Positions 38,941 to 51,394 are shown, counted from the stretch's first letter. The stretch is 64,000 bases of DNA from Kingdonia uniflora (GCA_014058105.1 JACGCM010001546.1:186001-250000); one strand, 5' to 3'. The notes: generated from the sequence alone by a model not told the origin. Program-made: numbers and translations.

Positions 38941-38946
38941 ACTTGA

Positions 38947-39600
38947 TTGGAAACATCTTATGTACGTGACCTCACCCCGTTCTTACATATGATGCAGATG
39001 TTAGTACTCGACTTCTCGTACGTCGTACTTACCAGAGATAATTATATCTCTTGGGCTATCAATGCTGAGATCTTACTCACACGGTTCAACGTCGTCTTAA
39101 CAATCAGAGTGGGATTGGCTGACTTCCCTGCGAACAAGGCAAAGGCTCTGATTATGTGATGGGTCACCATCTCACACATGCCTTGAAGATAGAATATCTA
39201 ACTACTGCATACCCATAATTACGATGGAGTCAACTTGGATATAGATTCGAACACCAGAAGTTGATTGTTCTTCAATCGGTATGGGCATAGTGGTTGCACC
39301 TGAGAATGATGGACTTTAAAGAGGTGAGCACTTATGACTCCGACGTCCATCATATTACCTTGATATTGAGGATTTGTGGAGAACCAGTGACCGATTCTTA
39401 AAAGATTGAAAAGATGTTAATTACATTTCTTGCCACCAACAGTAAGTTGTTTGAGCAATGCGTCATTCGAGGGTTTACCTCTTACTTAGATATGATTGTT
39501 TCCCTGCAATACGCAGAAGAGAACAACCTAATGGTGTTCTAGAACCATGATAGTACCCCGACTTGAGGATGAGTTACGCTTGGAGCATATAATTTTTAAT
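38947..39600 (+). pseudogene. Copia gag relic (UBN2-like)
   Basis: The start encodes LTRDNYISWAINAEILLTRF and the PANKAKALIM segment typical of plant copia gag. Later pieces, in broken frames, resemble the conserved gag C-terminus (LQYAEENNLMVF near 39510, then N-H-D-S-x-P-T). Many stops are present. The zinc-knuckle, protease and integrase regions expected next are absent, so a large internal deletion separates it from the RT start. Confidence 0.65.
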
Positions 39601-39789
39601 GTTACGACGGGATGCCGATATATGACTCTGGGAGTGATCAACTACATATTATGATGTCACCACAAGTTGCTTTTATTTTTTTGTTATAGACTAGTATTTA
39701 AACTAGTATACCGTTATACAGTGGGGAGACCGATGCAGCGTTTTATAAACCTAAAATGGCGTGCCTTCGGCACTACACCTCATTAGTTA

Positions 39790-40155
39790 TTGGGTGGAGA
39801 GTCACCAAACAACTTGGCAACAATAGTTACTCGATTCCCCATGCAGAATGTTCCTATGGAGATAAGCCCTGGAGAGGTAGCCATTGGCACGATACTTAAC
39901 TTGAATATTGAAATATCAGTCAACTATCTCTATATTGGATCTAGGTTTGATCGTTCGAAAGTGGTCGTTGACAAAATATTCATATTCGCCTCTGCAATTG
40001 TTGTCGTGGATGACGATCCCTCACTGCCCATTGAGAAATGTCGACGTAGAAAAGATTGGCCAAAATGGGAACATGCAATTTAGACATAGCTAGATTCTCT
40101 AACGAATGGCAAGGTATTAAAACTGGTAGTCCGACTTGATAATACCATAAGACCA
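39790..40155 (+). pseudogene. Copia pol fragment just before the RT domain, left of the CACTA insertion
   Basis: It encodes DDPSLPIEKCRRRKDWPKWE and continues out of frame as the N-terminal lead into copia RT. The coding sense resumes at 51508 with LEYKWVFVRKHAESRNVMRY. The two halves are adjacent in intact copia proteins, so the 11.35-kb CACTA element fell between them. Confidence 0.8.
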
Positions 40156-41311
40156 CACTACACCAATTTATGTGATTTACCACAGTCTTTGTCTATGGTA
40201 AATAGAGAATTCCAACGGACTTTATCTGTGGTCGACATCAATAGTAAAATATGCATGGCAATTTTTTACCACGGAGTTAGTCTGTGATTATTTTCTTGTT
40301 CTACTATGGTACATATCTGTGGTAATTACTTTTTTGCCATGTAAAAAGTTTGTGGTATTTTTCATTTATTTTTACAAAAAAAAATTGCTATAAAATTACA
40401 CCTAATAAACCTGTAAATTTAAAGTACTCCCACTCTTACAACAACACATCATAAGTTCATATAAACAAAGCAAAAAATAATTCAAGAAAATGCTTTCATT
40501 CAATTAGTAGTAAATCATCAGATTACAACTGTTACTCTATGGCATACAAAATAAAATATAGAACATAACAAAAAAAAAAATGATACTAAAAGTATTTTTA
40601 CATGAGTTTCAAGTCCAACATCAATGTTACCTTGAGAATATAAATGACGCCCTAGTCTAAAGTATGCCATGTCTCCTACATAAAAGAAACAAATAATACA
40701 AAATTCCATAATTGTAAGTGGTACCTTATTAATGTATAAAAGAAGAACAGTTCAGGAAGCACGTAAAAAGTTTGCAAAATTAACTATCCAAGAGGATTAA
40801 TTGTAACAAAATGGGTTTAGACTGTTAAAGACAAAGATGGTTCTGGGATAAGTGACTCACCATAGAAAATGACATATTTGTTTGATGAAGAATCGAGACT
40901 TGTTTATGGTGAAAACTGCAGCAAGCAACTTCATATATGTAGTGATTATATTTAAATTCTATAACCTAAGGGGCTCTTTGGATACTTAAAATTTTGGGGC
41001 CAGCCAAGTATAAACCTAGCTGACCTATCCTGGATATGTATAAACCTAAGCTAGTTCAGTTTAATATGTTGTTTGGTCATTTTTACCTGTTATCCTGGTT
41101 CTGACTTGTATGTTGTTTGGATACTTGTATCGTAAACCAGTTCTTATAATTAATTTTAATTTTTTCTAATAAAATACTCAAATTAAATTTATTAAAAACA
41201 TCAATACATGTACTTAAAATTATAACAAAGCACTCGTCAATACATGTACTTGATTGTAATATTACTTATTGCATTAATATTCAAATTGTTTCTACGAAAA
41301 CCAAATATTTG

Positions 41312-42656
41312 TTATTCACCTTCTTCACTTTCTTCGCATTCTTCACTTTGCTCGTCATTCGACATTGTATTAGAAATTGCTTCTCCCAATTGAATTGCAG
41401 CTGCTCGTTGTGCCATTCGCGAAGTGCCCCTAGTTCCTTGTATTTGCACTTGATTCTCTTCATCTTCATCTTCACTATCATCTTCTTCTATTTTATTAAA
41501 TAGCAGATCATTCTTGTTCTCCCATCTTATGTGGTTATGTATAATACAACATGCAATAACAATCTTCACCTGTGTTTCAAATGGGTAAGGAGGAGTAATT
41601 CTCAATATAGCAAAGCGGGCTTTCAATATGCTAAAAATGCGTTCTATGACATTTCTGGCCGATGAGTGTATAACTCCTTTGCATTTCTTGGATTATCACC
41701 GCCCGCGAATTCGCTTAAGTGATATCTAACACCACGAAATGGCGCAAGAAGATCTTGTATGTTTGCAAAACCTGCATCGACGAGATCGAATTTTCCTATA
41801 AATAAAAAAATAAATTTAGTATATATTCGAATTTAATTTGATCCTACTAGCACGCTTAATAACTTATACCTTCAGGGATTTGAAGCTTATCTTATCTTGT
41901 CAAAGCAGACTGTAGTACACATGAGTTTGAAGCCGAACCTTCCCAGCCCGCCAAAACATACTGAAATTGCAAATCGAATGAACATGCGGCTAAAACATTT
42001 TACGTAATACTCCTTTTTCGATTGCGAAAAGCTCCCTGATCATCAGCGTTTATAAGCGCTGGGATGTACATGTCATCTATTACCCCCACACAATCCTTAT
42101 GAAAATTTCATAAAATGTTAGAGTACAAAATTCAAAAAGAAACTCAAATCTTTATTAAAATTCTAACCTTAAAATATAGAAAAAAATCTTGGATCATTTA
42201 AGATCTCATTTGGAGTATCAGGCTTTGCATGCTACAAGAATTTTGGTACAAGAGAAATAACAGCATCCAAAACAGTGTTGAAGTAGCGACTAACAATTTC
42301 TCTAGAATGTTGATATCGTTCTTGAACTATTCTACTTCCTTTTCATGACTAATAGTATATAAGAACATTCTTACTTGCTCATTAACACTAACTCCTCTTG
42401 TATCATACAAGGAGTCTTCCGTTGTTAAAATATCACACAACTTTTTAAAAACAAGTTCATCCATACGAAGGTTTTCATACATCCGAACAGGATTACCATC
42501 TACTAATTCAACAATGTATTCTTTACTAGTTAATTTTGAGTTGCGACATGGTTCCTTTGATATATGATTCTCGTAGTATTGAGAAGCTGCAATTGCAGTT
42601 GCAGTTGCACCAAGTGCAATCATATCTTTTTCATCAGAATCATAGTCGCCCATCAT
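41312..42656 (-). pseudogene. PIF/Harbinger transposase (DDE_Tnp_4 type)
   Basis: The minus strand begins MMGDYDSDEKDMIALGATAT and runs through a helix-rich N-terminus (VRMYENLRMDELVFKKLCDI). A degraded catalytic region follows, with ALINADDQGAFRNRK-like sequence near 42050. It then has VDAGFANIQDLLAPFRGVRY with YHLSEFAGGDNPRNAKEL near 41700-41790. The C-terminus is well kept (ARFAILRITPPYPFETQVKI, CCIIHNHIR) and ends in an acidic tail. Several stops and a possible intron at about 41800-41860 break it. The family cuts and pastes DNA at TWA targets. Confidence 0.85.
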
Positions 42657-42839
42657 ACTTTACTTCCTGCACTTCGTATAAAGTAATATTCAAAAATATA
42701 AATAACCATAAAATTAGAAAATATTACCAATTTATTATACAATACTACATTAAAGTTTAAATGAATTTACAAATCAATGATGAAAGATCTTATTTAAATA
42801 ATAACTAAATAATTAAAAAATAATTTTAGAGGTTGCAAT

Positions 42840-43800
42840 TATAATTGTCTTTCTTAGGATTTATTTTCCACATCAACCACGTCTTTCATTTATTTTCGGC
42901 TAGGTTCAGAAACATTCTCATTGTTTCCTTTATCCTCGTGAAGATCATAAGCTTTTAGGTAATCACCCTCTAGTAAACCAGAAATAAAGTTAAGTGCTTC
43001 AATGATATTTGGTTTCTTTTCACTCTCCTATCTCCTATTTTTCATTCCATCGACTGCGGATACAATTGATTTCAAAGCATCAATCATGCCTTCACCAGTA
43101 ATCATTTTCCCTTTTTGATATCTTTAGCAGTTGAAGTTGTTTTCGACAATTTGCGTTTTTTCTTTTTCTTGGTTTTTTCTACTTTATTGTTTACAAGAGG
43201 CGAGTCATCTTCTACGGCTGTATCATCTGAAGAATCTTGAACTTGAGTTATGTTAACATCGCTCAACTTTTCAGACTTTAGATCTTTAGCTGAACGAACG
43301 TATTGTCCTGTTGCTGTTGATTTTTTACAAATCTCACAAGATCGTGGTAGTTCGGCATTATTTTAGTTCGCATAGGTTTAGCTTCAGAATGCTTCTGCAT
43401 GTGGTCGTGTATAAATTAGTAGCTTATTTTAAATAATAAATTATAAAAATAATAGAATTGCACGCTTTTAGATACTCATCCCAAACGTAACTATCAGCTG
43501 TCACCATATGTTTCTCATCATCCCATCAAAATCCACTTTGGTCTAGGAGAGCCTTCAAAATTGTATAGATATTTCTTAACTTCTTATGTAGATTTTTCAA
43601 AACCTCCTTATCATCATTCATATATTCATACTTTTCGTTCATTTATTTTTTCATGTCAGCCCACGCAATCTTTGTAAACGATTTTTCATTTCTTTGTCCC
43701 GCATGTACTTGTTATAACATGAGATCTAAAAAAGTAATAATCCATTGGCGGGGTCCACTCAGTTCTACCGTGATTATTGTTGGAAGTGCCCGCATTATAC
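42840..43800 (-). pseudogene. PIF/Harbinger ORF1, Myb/SANT-like partner protein
   Basis: The first block (43800-43440) encodes EWTPPMDYYF-like sequence, SFTKIAWADMKK and EKYEYMNDDKEVLKNLHKKL. These form the three-helix Myb/SANT-like domain that binds element ends in PIF/Harbinger systems. A second block (43390-42870) has MRTKIMPNYHDLCEICKKST, GQYVRSAKDL, a Lys-rich nuclear-signal-like run (KTKKKKKRKL) and GEGMIDALKSIVSAVDGMKN. An intron probably separates them. Stops are present. It sits upstream of the transposase on the same strand. Confidence 0.75.
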
Positions 43801-44040
43801 ATAGGTGGGTCTACAATTATTAATCAAAGTTAGATTTTAAATTACATAAAAAATTAAAAAAAATAAATCATGTTGTTGGTGGTTTAGAAAGATGGATGAA
43901 AAAAATTCATAGCAAAATCCATAAATCACAATTCACAAGATAGACAACAAGATGTTAGAATTGCTTATGGTATAAAGAATGGTAAATACTGTACAAATGA
44001 CAAGGAGTTAAAGTACAATAATACAAGACCTAAAATGTTT

Positions 44041-44588
44041 TCATTCTGATTTACTCTTCTTTGCTTCTTCCTCTTGCTTCTTTGCAGGCGGAGAAAGCAA
44101 CTTGAATGTCCATACGCCCAAAAGAGTTACCTCGATGGGGGCAAGCTAGTATACATATAGATGTTCTTTGCTTATATGTTCGCCTCGAGCAAATGCCCAC
44201 CCCATGACAGCAGCAGGGTTCATGCATCCACTAGTTAGATCAGACCCCAATATATGAAGAGCAAGCTTGGAAACACTAGAGATTCATGTTTTCATGAAGA
44301 AACTGTTAGGGTTGTTTTAAGCTAACCCAAGGGAGATACTAATAATTACGAATGTGAGAAGTCCTTCTATCAATGCACCATGATGAAGGTCAACATTCAG
44401 ACAAGGTCCATGGCTTACTTCCGGAAAGGTCTGAAGAATGAGCTTAACTTCAGTAATGGAACCGAGTACCTGAGCAGGGATTCTAATACAAACAGTAAAG
44501 AGAAACCCACTAAAGCTCCCAGAAATTGCAGATGACAACAACATAAGAAGATTATAAGAACCACCTTTACTAATATTACTCAACCATG
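44041..44588 (-). pseudogene. SIP2-type aquaporin fragment captured in the Harbinger element
   Basis: The minus strand encodes KGGSYNLLMLLSSAISGSFS, IRIPAQVLGSITEVKLILQT, LNVDLHHGALIEGLLTFV, then after a frame break GSDLTSGCMNPAAVMGWAFA. The C-terminus is EHISKEHLYVY followed by LLGVWTFKLL and a Lys-rich tail ending KSE. This order and the NPA box fit plant small basic intrinsic proteins of the SIP2 group, ER-membrane channels. Only the C-terminal two thirds is present. No intron interrupts it. Its 5' side is joined directly to diflavin reductase sequence. Confidence 0.8.
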
Positions 44589-46341
44589 CAGAAAAAATAT
44601 TAGTAGGCATTTTAGTTGAAGATCCTGCGACGTACACCGCAGCACCAGTACTCAGTAAACTCCAAACCCTTTGGCTTTGGTCATGCATCTTATGTTGCAC
44701 ATAAACCTTCTTCTTCTGGTTTCTCGAGAATGCAATAAAAAAGCCACCACCCTTTTCTTCTGACAGCAACCCATCACTTTGTGCGTGAGATATCCAGAAA
44801 TCTTTGTACAGGAAATTGTTTTCTTCATTTTTGTAACCAAAAAAGAAAAGAATTGGAGCAGTTGGCTCCAATCTGCTTTGTACTTCTCTTTCTACTACAA
44901 ATCCACGGAAGGGTGTACAACCAGATCCTGGTCCGAACAGAATGAGGGGGAGTGAAGGCGATGGGGGAGGGAGGGAACCTCAGCTGAACCACACTGGAAT
45001 TTGAACTCCTTTAGGATCAAGCCCCGATAACCATGTTGAATAGAATCCTGATCTCTTCCTCTTGAAGGGGGTCATCCATGACACGACGCTCACAGTCAAG
45101 TGGACTTGATTAAGGTGAGATGCAGGGGAAGAAGAAATAGAGAATGGTCTTGTTTTCAGTGGAGGAACAAGCTGCACAAGCCATTCAAGTGGCATTTGGA
45201 CAGAAGGAAAGTCCTCTGAGACCTCTAAAACAGTTTTTCGCTCCTTCTGGCTGTATTGATAGAGATCATCCCTTCCTTTAGGAGAAGAAAAATATTGAAG
45301 CCTTTCCTTTTCATGCTCGGCAGTTGCAAAAAAACTCATGACCTCAAAGAAATAGCGTCGAGGGGATGCTGATGTGATATCCATCGCCAATTCAACGAAG
45401 GTTCTTAGTTTGATTGGGGTCCTCGTGACACTTATATCAGGAATGCCAGTCTGGATACTCTTTGGTTCAACTGTGATGTATAAAGGCTTCCACAGCATCA
45501 GGATTTTGACTAGGGAGAATCTCAAGAACATCACCCACTTGATATCAGATGAAAGAGTTTCAAGTTCAAAATGGTGCACATTTCTTCCACAGTTCACTTT
45601 TGTTAATTGTTTATTCATTATCATTTGTAAAAGACAGTGAGGCTTCCTTCAATCATGACCAAGGTTTTGGGGCGACATTGAACGAGTATTCTCTATCTGC
45701 ATCTCGACGTACTTCAAATCTGAGGTAGCTGATAATTGTGATTGCATCTTCTCAGCAACATGATATATTATTTGAAATTTGGGAGAATCTAAAATCTTAA
45801 TAGCAAGATCAATGTTTTATAGTGAAAATGTTGTAGGCTTCATCTTATTTAACATGTTCCATAATAACAACCAAGGATCTAAAGCACCTTCATACCTTGA
45901 AGGATGCTAATCACCTCCCAGACCTCTTCCAATTATTGGCTTTGCTCCAAGATCTGAAAGTCTTTTATCAAGCCTCTTTGCAGCAAAATTATATTTTTGG
46001 TAACCCGAGTCTCCCAATCCAAAAACCGTATAATTAACTCCTTCCAGCCAACTTTGACCAAGATTTCTCTGCAAGAGAAACCTCCAGAATACCTTCATGG
46101 AATCCGGTATATCGCTCTGGCCTGTAGTAGAAATAACAAAAACTAGTATGTTTTCATACTGTAGGCAAGCTGCATCAATTTCGTCCATAGAAAGGACAAC
46201 ACCAGTACTACACATGCATTCCGCTTCACGCCCTACATGTTCTGTAACATCTAAAGCATTTCCGGTCTGTGACGCATACAGTATTACCAGTCGAGGGGGA
46301 TTATCTTCCATACTGATCGATCCTTCAACTACTTCTATCAA
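44589..46341 (-). pseudogene. ATR3/NDOR1-type diflavin reductase, captured and intronless
   Basis: In order on the minus strand: an FMN/flavodoxin domain with MEDNPPRLVILYASQTGNAL (natural start about 46311), ISTTGQSDIPDSM and NYTVFGLGDSGYQKYNFAAK. Next is the FAD domain with RRYFFEVMSFFATAEHEKER and RPFSISSSPASHLNQVHLTV. The NADPH-binding domain has GSGCTPFRG-like sequence, APILFFFGYKNEENNFLYKD and AAVYVAGSSTKMPTNIFSA. Such proteins pass electrons from NADPH to the Fe-S assembly factor Dre2/CIAPIN1. About five frame breaks are seen (around 45905, 45650, 45500, 44980). The last stretch of the family C-terminus is replaced by aquaporin. Plant orthologs are, as far as known, multi-exon, so the lack of introns is notable. 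Confidence 0.85.
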
Positions 46342-48342
46342 ACTGTTTCACGGAGTGGTTTTCCCAAACTGTTTTGTCATTTTTATTTTTATTTTGGTTC
46401 ATATTTTGCCTAAGCTTTATTGCTCTTAGGCACTTTCCTTTGTGATTTTCAGAACTTACTACTTATATTAAAACACTACCCCTTCTCCTCAACTTCCAAG
46501 TTCTAAAGAGATCCTTCTCTTTGAAGAGCGCAAATCTTAACATACTAAATTAACGCAGCTGAATTCGTATCCATTACACTTCTCACTCATCTCCCAAATC
46601 CACAGATTTCTCCATGTTAGATTGAGATTGGACGATAATGGAGGGAAATTGTTATCCGTCTTATGAAGATGGACTAAACCACAAGATGGAATTTGTTAGC
46701 TGGATTATTCAGTATCTCTGTCAAAACCCTAGAATCATAGTCTTTGGCGGACCCTCCTAAGGAGTAAAATAATTAGAATTGCTTTCTGCTCTACAGTCTA
46801 CAAGATATGGATATAATCCTTTTATAAAACGACCCAAAATTGTAAAGTGGATCAAATAAAAGAAAAGCTGGGAACAAAAAGTCATTCTTAATGTTGATGG
46901 ACGTCTTAAGGAAATTGACTTCAAATGGATCTTTCTCTACTAAATCAGCTTGGCAGGCTATAAGGAAAAAAAATCAAAATCCATTGGTACAATATAATAT
47001 GAGACAAAAATAGTGTTCCTTAACATTCATTCATCAGCATAGATATACAACTGTCGTGGGAAGAACTATCTAGAGCCAAAATATCGTCAACTACATATCC
47101 ACTTTCAAGTGTCTACGCCGAATACTTCATTACTTCTACTCTCACGTCAACTACCAATACTGTAATTAGTTTTGTTTGAAGTGTCTATCTAAGCATTTAG
47201 TCCCCAATACAAACTATAATAATAATCTAACCCAGAGTAAGCTCTTCAACCCTATTTCTCTAATAAAACACGAGCCAAATCTTCTTATTACATACTACTA
47301 ACTAAATTAAAATTGATAATACCCCATTTCATAACGATACTTCAGTACTAATATTACAGTATACTAATCCCATTTCTACGTCAAACCAATCTAACTATTA
47401 TCCAATTGATCAACAAATTTGACCACATTTCATAACTTCAATCCAAACCCAATGACAAAAACTACTTCAAAACCCCAAATCTCCTACGTAAACATAGATA
47501 ACTTTGCAACTTAATATAACACACATTAGGCTAAACATTTCATACTGATCGAGATTCTAGAAAACAAGCACAACCCAATTCAATTCAATCTTACTGATGA
47601 TAACTATATCAACAATAATCGATACATCTAGGGCTTCATACTGATTGGAGATAACAATCAAAAGGGGCAAACAGAGCAACATCTAAACACATGAAATGGG
47701 GCAATCAAATCGAATTGAAGTAAGGCTTAAGAGATAAAACCTTGAATTCGAGAGTTGACGATTGAGTTGTAGTTGTTTGATTGTTGATAATTGAAACTTG
47801 AACTCCAGAGAGAGAGAGAGAAAGAAACTTGATCGGTGATCTGAAGTAGAAGCTTGATTCTCCAAGGTTTAAGTTCAGGAAGGATGAAAGGTTTGGAGCA
47901 GGCGTGTTCTGTGTTTTTTTTTTTAAAAAAATTTGGAGCTGGGGGAGGAAAAGACTAGAGATTAGAGAGAGAGTAGAGGGGGCCTATCTGTGTTTTCTTT
48001 AAAGATGAGAGAGAGCTTGAATCGGTTAATAGTGAAACAATGATATTAGAGAGAGAGAGATTAGAGGAGAGAGAGTAGAGGAGGCCTATTTGTGTTTTCT
48101 TTGGAGAACGATTTTATTCTCTGTATTTTACTTTTGCAATTTGAAAAAGTTAAAAACTTGTTCTGTTTAAAAAAGAGTAAAAGTCTTTCCGAGCAAAAAC
48201 TGGTTATCTGCTATAATTGGGACAGACTAGTTCAAAACAAAACTAAAAAAATTAGTCCCACATGTTGCCAAACATTGGTTTTTTCACTTTAACCGGTTCT
48301 AAACCGAACCAACCCAGTTTTAGAGGGTATCCAAACAGGCCC
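46342..48342 (-). other. Harbinger interior upstream of the captured genes; no gene recognised
   Basis: It is AT-rich, without supported coding. 47800-48110 is rich in GAGAGA and contains a direct repeat of about 35 bp (agagtagagg(g/a)ggcctat(c/t)tgtgttttcttt at 47971 and 48074). The segment next to the captured start codon may be the captured gene's 5' UTR. Confidence 0.4.
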
Positions 48343-49130
48343 TAAATAAACGAATATAGTTTAAATTCAATGAGGAGAATGAAATTTGAAATCCGTACCA
48401 GTACTTTGTGAACTTCTCAACTTGAAGAAAAAAAATGCCATCCATATAGGACACATGCTCCTTCCTTACTGCATAAATCAAATAATTATCTAAAATAATA
48501 AACAAGCAAAAAAAATCATAATACTATAGGTGGCTACAGTTGGATATAGATCTGTCACATAGAAGATTTCATATGGCAATTGAATCCCATAAGCTAAATA
48601 TTCCCAAATCACTCAAGGGGTCATTATGTACATGTTAGATTAAACATTAATCTGTTTAAGATGATAATTAATCATAAAGTAGAGTCGGCATTACCTCCCT
48701 TTTTGGTTGACAGAACTTGGTAATTATCCTATGCATTGACCTCGTAGAAATCATCAGGTTCCTTTGTCAAAACAATAAAACAATTAACGTGGCTTCCTCA
48801 ATTCGAGACACCATTAAAAACATAATGCAAGTATAACTATTACAAAAGATTAAACAAAAGTCCCAAACTGAATAGAAATAACGTGTGTCCATCATATGAT
48901 TCTGCCGTTGTTAATCGATCTTAATCTCAAACAGCGATACAATTCTGCCATTGTTAGCTATTCTAACTACACAACTTAGATCGTTGAAATCTGTTTGCTA
49001 AAAGTTTTTATTTTAAAGCAACGAGAATCTACATATCAGCTCATTTACGAGAAAAGCGACATATAACTTATTACCTTGCAGGGAAAATTGAAAATTGAAA
49101 ATACGGAAATACATGAAGGGATGATAGAAT
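48343..49130. other. CACTA interior, nothing recognised
   Basis: AT-rich DNA of the CACTA element right of the Harbinger insertion. No domain or repeat was identified. Confidence 0.4.
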
Positions 49131-49144
49131 TTGCATGTCTTTTC

Positions 49145-49342
49145 TCATATAACAGCTTTGGGCAAGATTTGGAGGACTGCCTGCCTAGGAATCGCTCCCT
49201 TTTCTGTTAGTATGATTGTGCCACAGGCATTTGCAAAAAGAAGAGCTTCCTTTAATCTCCCCTCATTCTTACATAGATCTAAGTTAGAAGAAAGGTTTCT
49301 TAAGATCCTTATATAGTGAAAGACAATCCCCTGCATATACAT
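49145..49342 (-). pseudogene. Fructokinase C-terminal exon fragment captured in the CACTA element
   Basis: The minus strand reads ILRNLSSNLDLCKNEGRLKE, ALLFANACGTIILTEKGAIP and RQAVLQILPKAVI, then a stop. It matches the C-terminal pfkB-family block of plant fructokinases, which phosphorylate fructose to fructose-6-phosphate. The Gly-Ala-Gly-Asp active-site segment that should precede it is missing. Intron-like DNA separates it from the next fragment upstream. Confidence 0.8.
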
Positions 49343-49469
49343 TTATCACATAATAATTAGAGTAACCAAATTGGTTGTCTTCCATTTCTAAGAAATTACA
49401 ATCAAGTTAATTTACCTTTTGTCAACATCAAGTTCTTTTTCATGAAGAAGCATATATGAAAATATATAC

Positions 49470-49490
49470 CTAAACTCGTCCTCGTGTACC
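49470..49490 (-). pseudogene. Short fructokinase exon remnant
   Basis: A 20-base block between an acceptor-like aactcag and a donor-like tag|gtatat encodes VHEDEF. This corresponds to the conserved V-G-(E/D)-D-E-F-G just after AFIGK in plant fructokinases. It lies in the right order between the other two fragments. Confidence 0.45.
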
Positions 49491-49739
49491 TGAGTTGCAA
49501 CTTACGGATATCTCATTAAAGAGAAGATTGACAAGTAAATCTAATAACTTATAATTTTTTATGCAGCAAAACACAATCCACAAAGAATCAGATTTAGCCA
49601 TATAATATATTTGTACATTACATAGTATCCCATAAAATCATAGACATAATACTATCAATAATCAAGAGTAAACATATAACAATGATCTGATGAGAAAACT
49701 ATAACTAAAATTAAAATTTGTCGAGGTGTATCTGTCTAT

Positions 49740-49960
49740 ACCTTTCCAATAAATGCCAACAAGCCTCCTAGTCTTGGTATTCCAAAAGAACCATTCATAG
49801 GAGATCTACCGGCAATTTTCTTAAACACAGGTGTTTCTGCTAGTGAAACTGCACCCACAGTTGAGATAAAATTAATTATCATCTCCCCAAAACAGACAAT
49901 AAGCCGATCTTCCAATTCAAGATCCCGACATCCATTGGCTGTAATAGCTTTACAAATACC
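49740..49960 (-). pseudogene. Fructokinase N-terminal exon fragment captured in the CACTA element
   Basis: The minus strand reads LEDRLIVCFGEMIINFISTV, then GAVSLAETPVFKKIAGRSPM and FGIPRLGGLLAFIGK, followed by a donor-like site. This is the N-terminal sugar-binding part of a fructokinase (G-E-M-L-I-D-F and A-F-x-K-x-x-G-G-A-P-A-N regions). Key residues are altered, for example the Asp of the IDF motif is Asn. Introns appear retained between fragments, unlike the intronless capture in the nested Harbinger. Confidence 0.8.
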
Positions 49961-51394
49961 TAAATATTTTCCAATATGAGAATTAAGTCAAGAAAGAATC
50001 TTTACAAACTAACCCCACTAGTAATGATTATCCATCAGCAAAATTTCTAAACCTTACTCTATTTTAGTGAATTATTCAAGCACTTAGAGAAATATAACCC
50101 TGAACTGGATCGTGATACTCTCCAATTGATTCACTGCAAGTTATCGGTACGTCTTGATATGTTTCGAAGAACTGATCATTAGCAACTTCCCTTCTTTTTA
50201 TTTATCACAAAAAATTTCCAAGACAACAACACAAAAACTAGTTTGGGGGTTTTAGCACTATAGGTCTACTATAATCTCACATTGACAATAGAATGAACTA
50301 TAAGCATCTACAAAGACATAATATGTGCTTATAAACTCAGGCATTACACTCGCTTACATGGGAAAATTAGAAAAACTCTCAAATTCAATTGTACTAAACT
50401 AGCTTTTCTACCCTAGTCTCCATTATGCATTACAAAAAATTGAAATTTAAGGACCAATATTAGAGTTTTCATAAACTGTATTACTAAAGGCTAGGAAGTA
50501 CTAATTAGAAGAACTATGTGGTACCAAAAAAATTTAGATTTAAGAGGTTCATATCTACCCAAATGCAATTATACACATCATACATAGTAATTATGTGGAA
50601 ACTTCAATGCAATTACTAAAATAAAAAATAAACTCATCCTCCTAAATTAAATAATCTAATAAAAATAGACAAAATGTTAAAATACCAGACAGTGTTGGAT
50701 TCTCCCGTAGAAGAGGAAGGAAGGAGATGCACCACAATCCCAGTCATAATATCGTCTGAGATACCAATAAGCTCCATCTAGACCTTGTTTTGGCATACTC
50801 AATCATGTTCATCTGGTTCCCCAAGGATTCCTCATGCTTAATCAAAGAGAAAATACTTGATGAATCTCGTACGAGCTCTAGTCACATTTTGACACCCAAT
50901 AGAGGGCAAATTCCTCTCTTCCATGATAATTTAACATCTGGCATTGTGACTTCCTTCATTAATTCTATCATTTCTATTACGGTACTCATAGATTGGGGAA
51001 AAAGAGAATTTTGATCTTCAAATTCGTGATTATGAGATAAAGAAGCCCTCATCATCACAAAGCCCGGCCTGCTTAACAAGCTTTACGACGGAGTTGAAAT
51101 CCTCACATTTTTTTAGCAAAAGGCATGGCTGATATGTAAAAATTAGGGTTTTGATAGAGCCTAATTTTGCCCTTTGTTCCTAGAGATGAAACAAGTACAG
51201 AAGTGAAATTGGAAGAATGAGTTGTTGTTGTTATTTGTAATGGAAGATTTGCTTTGTGTACAAATTAAATTCAAATTCGGTTTTTGGCTGAGTTTGCAAT
51301 TATGATAAGTTGAAAGGGAGAAGTAAATCATTAGAGAGAAACCATAGAGAGGTAGGGAATAGAACAATTAAAATAATAATAAATTCCAAATTGC
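49961..51394 (-). other. Further CACTA interior with exon-like pieces of unknown origin
   Basis: 50690-51120 on the minus strand has coding-like pieces in different frames (KCEDFNSVVKLVKQAGLCDD, MELIGISDDIMTGIVVHLLP) that look like exons of a host gene. 50110-50180 encodes FFETYQDVPITCSESIGEYH. No family could be assigned. The remainder is AT-rich and intron-like. Confidence 0.35.

Larger units (their letters stand above)
40970..48342 (-). mobile_element. PIF/Harbinger transposon, 7.37 kb, carrying captured gene fragments
   Basis: The termini GGGGCTCTTTGGATAC and (reverse complement) GGGCCTGTTTGGATAC agree at 14 of 16 positions. A perfect TAA duplication flanks it at 40967-40969 and 48343-48345. 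Inside, all on the minus strand, are a DDE transposase relic, a Myb/SANT-like ORF1 relic, and fused aquaporin and diflavin reductase fragments. It is inserted in the CACTA element about 815 bp from its left end. Confidence 0.9.

Noticed and set aside
44980..45640. Possibility that the diflavin reductase is a working host gene
   Set aside because: About five frame breaks, a C-terminus replaced by aquaporin, and location between Harbinger TIRs argue for a captured pseudogene.
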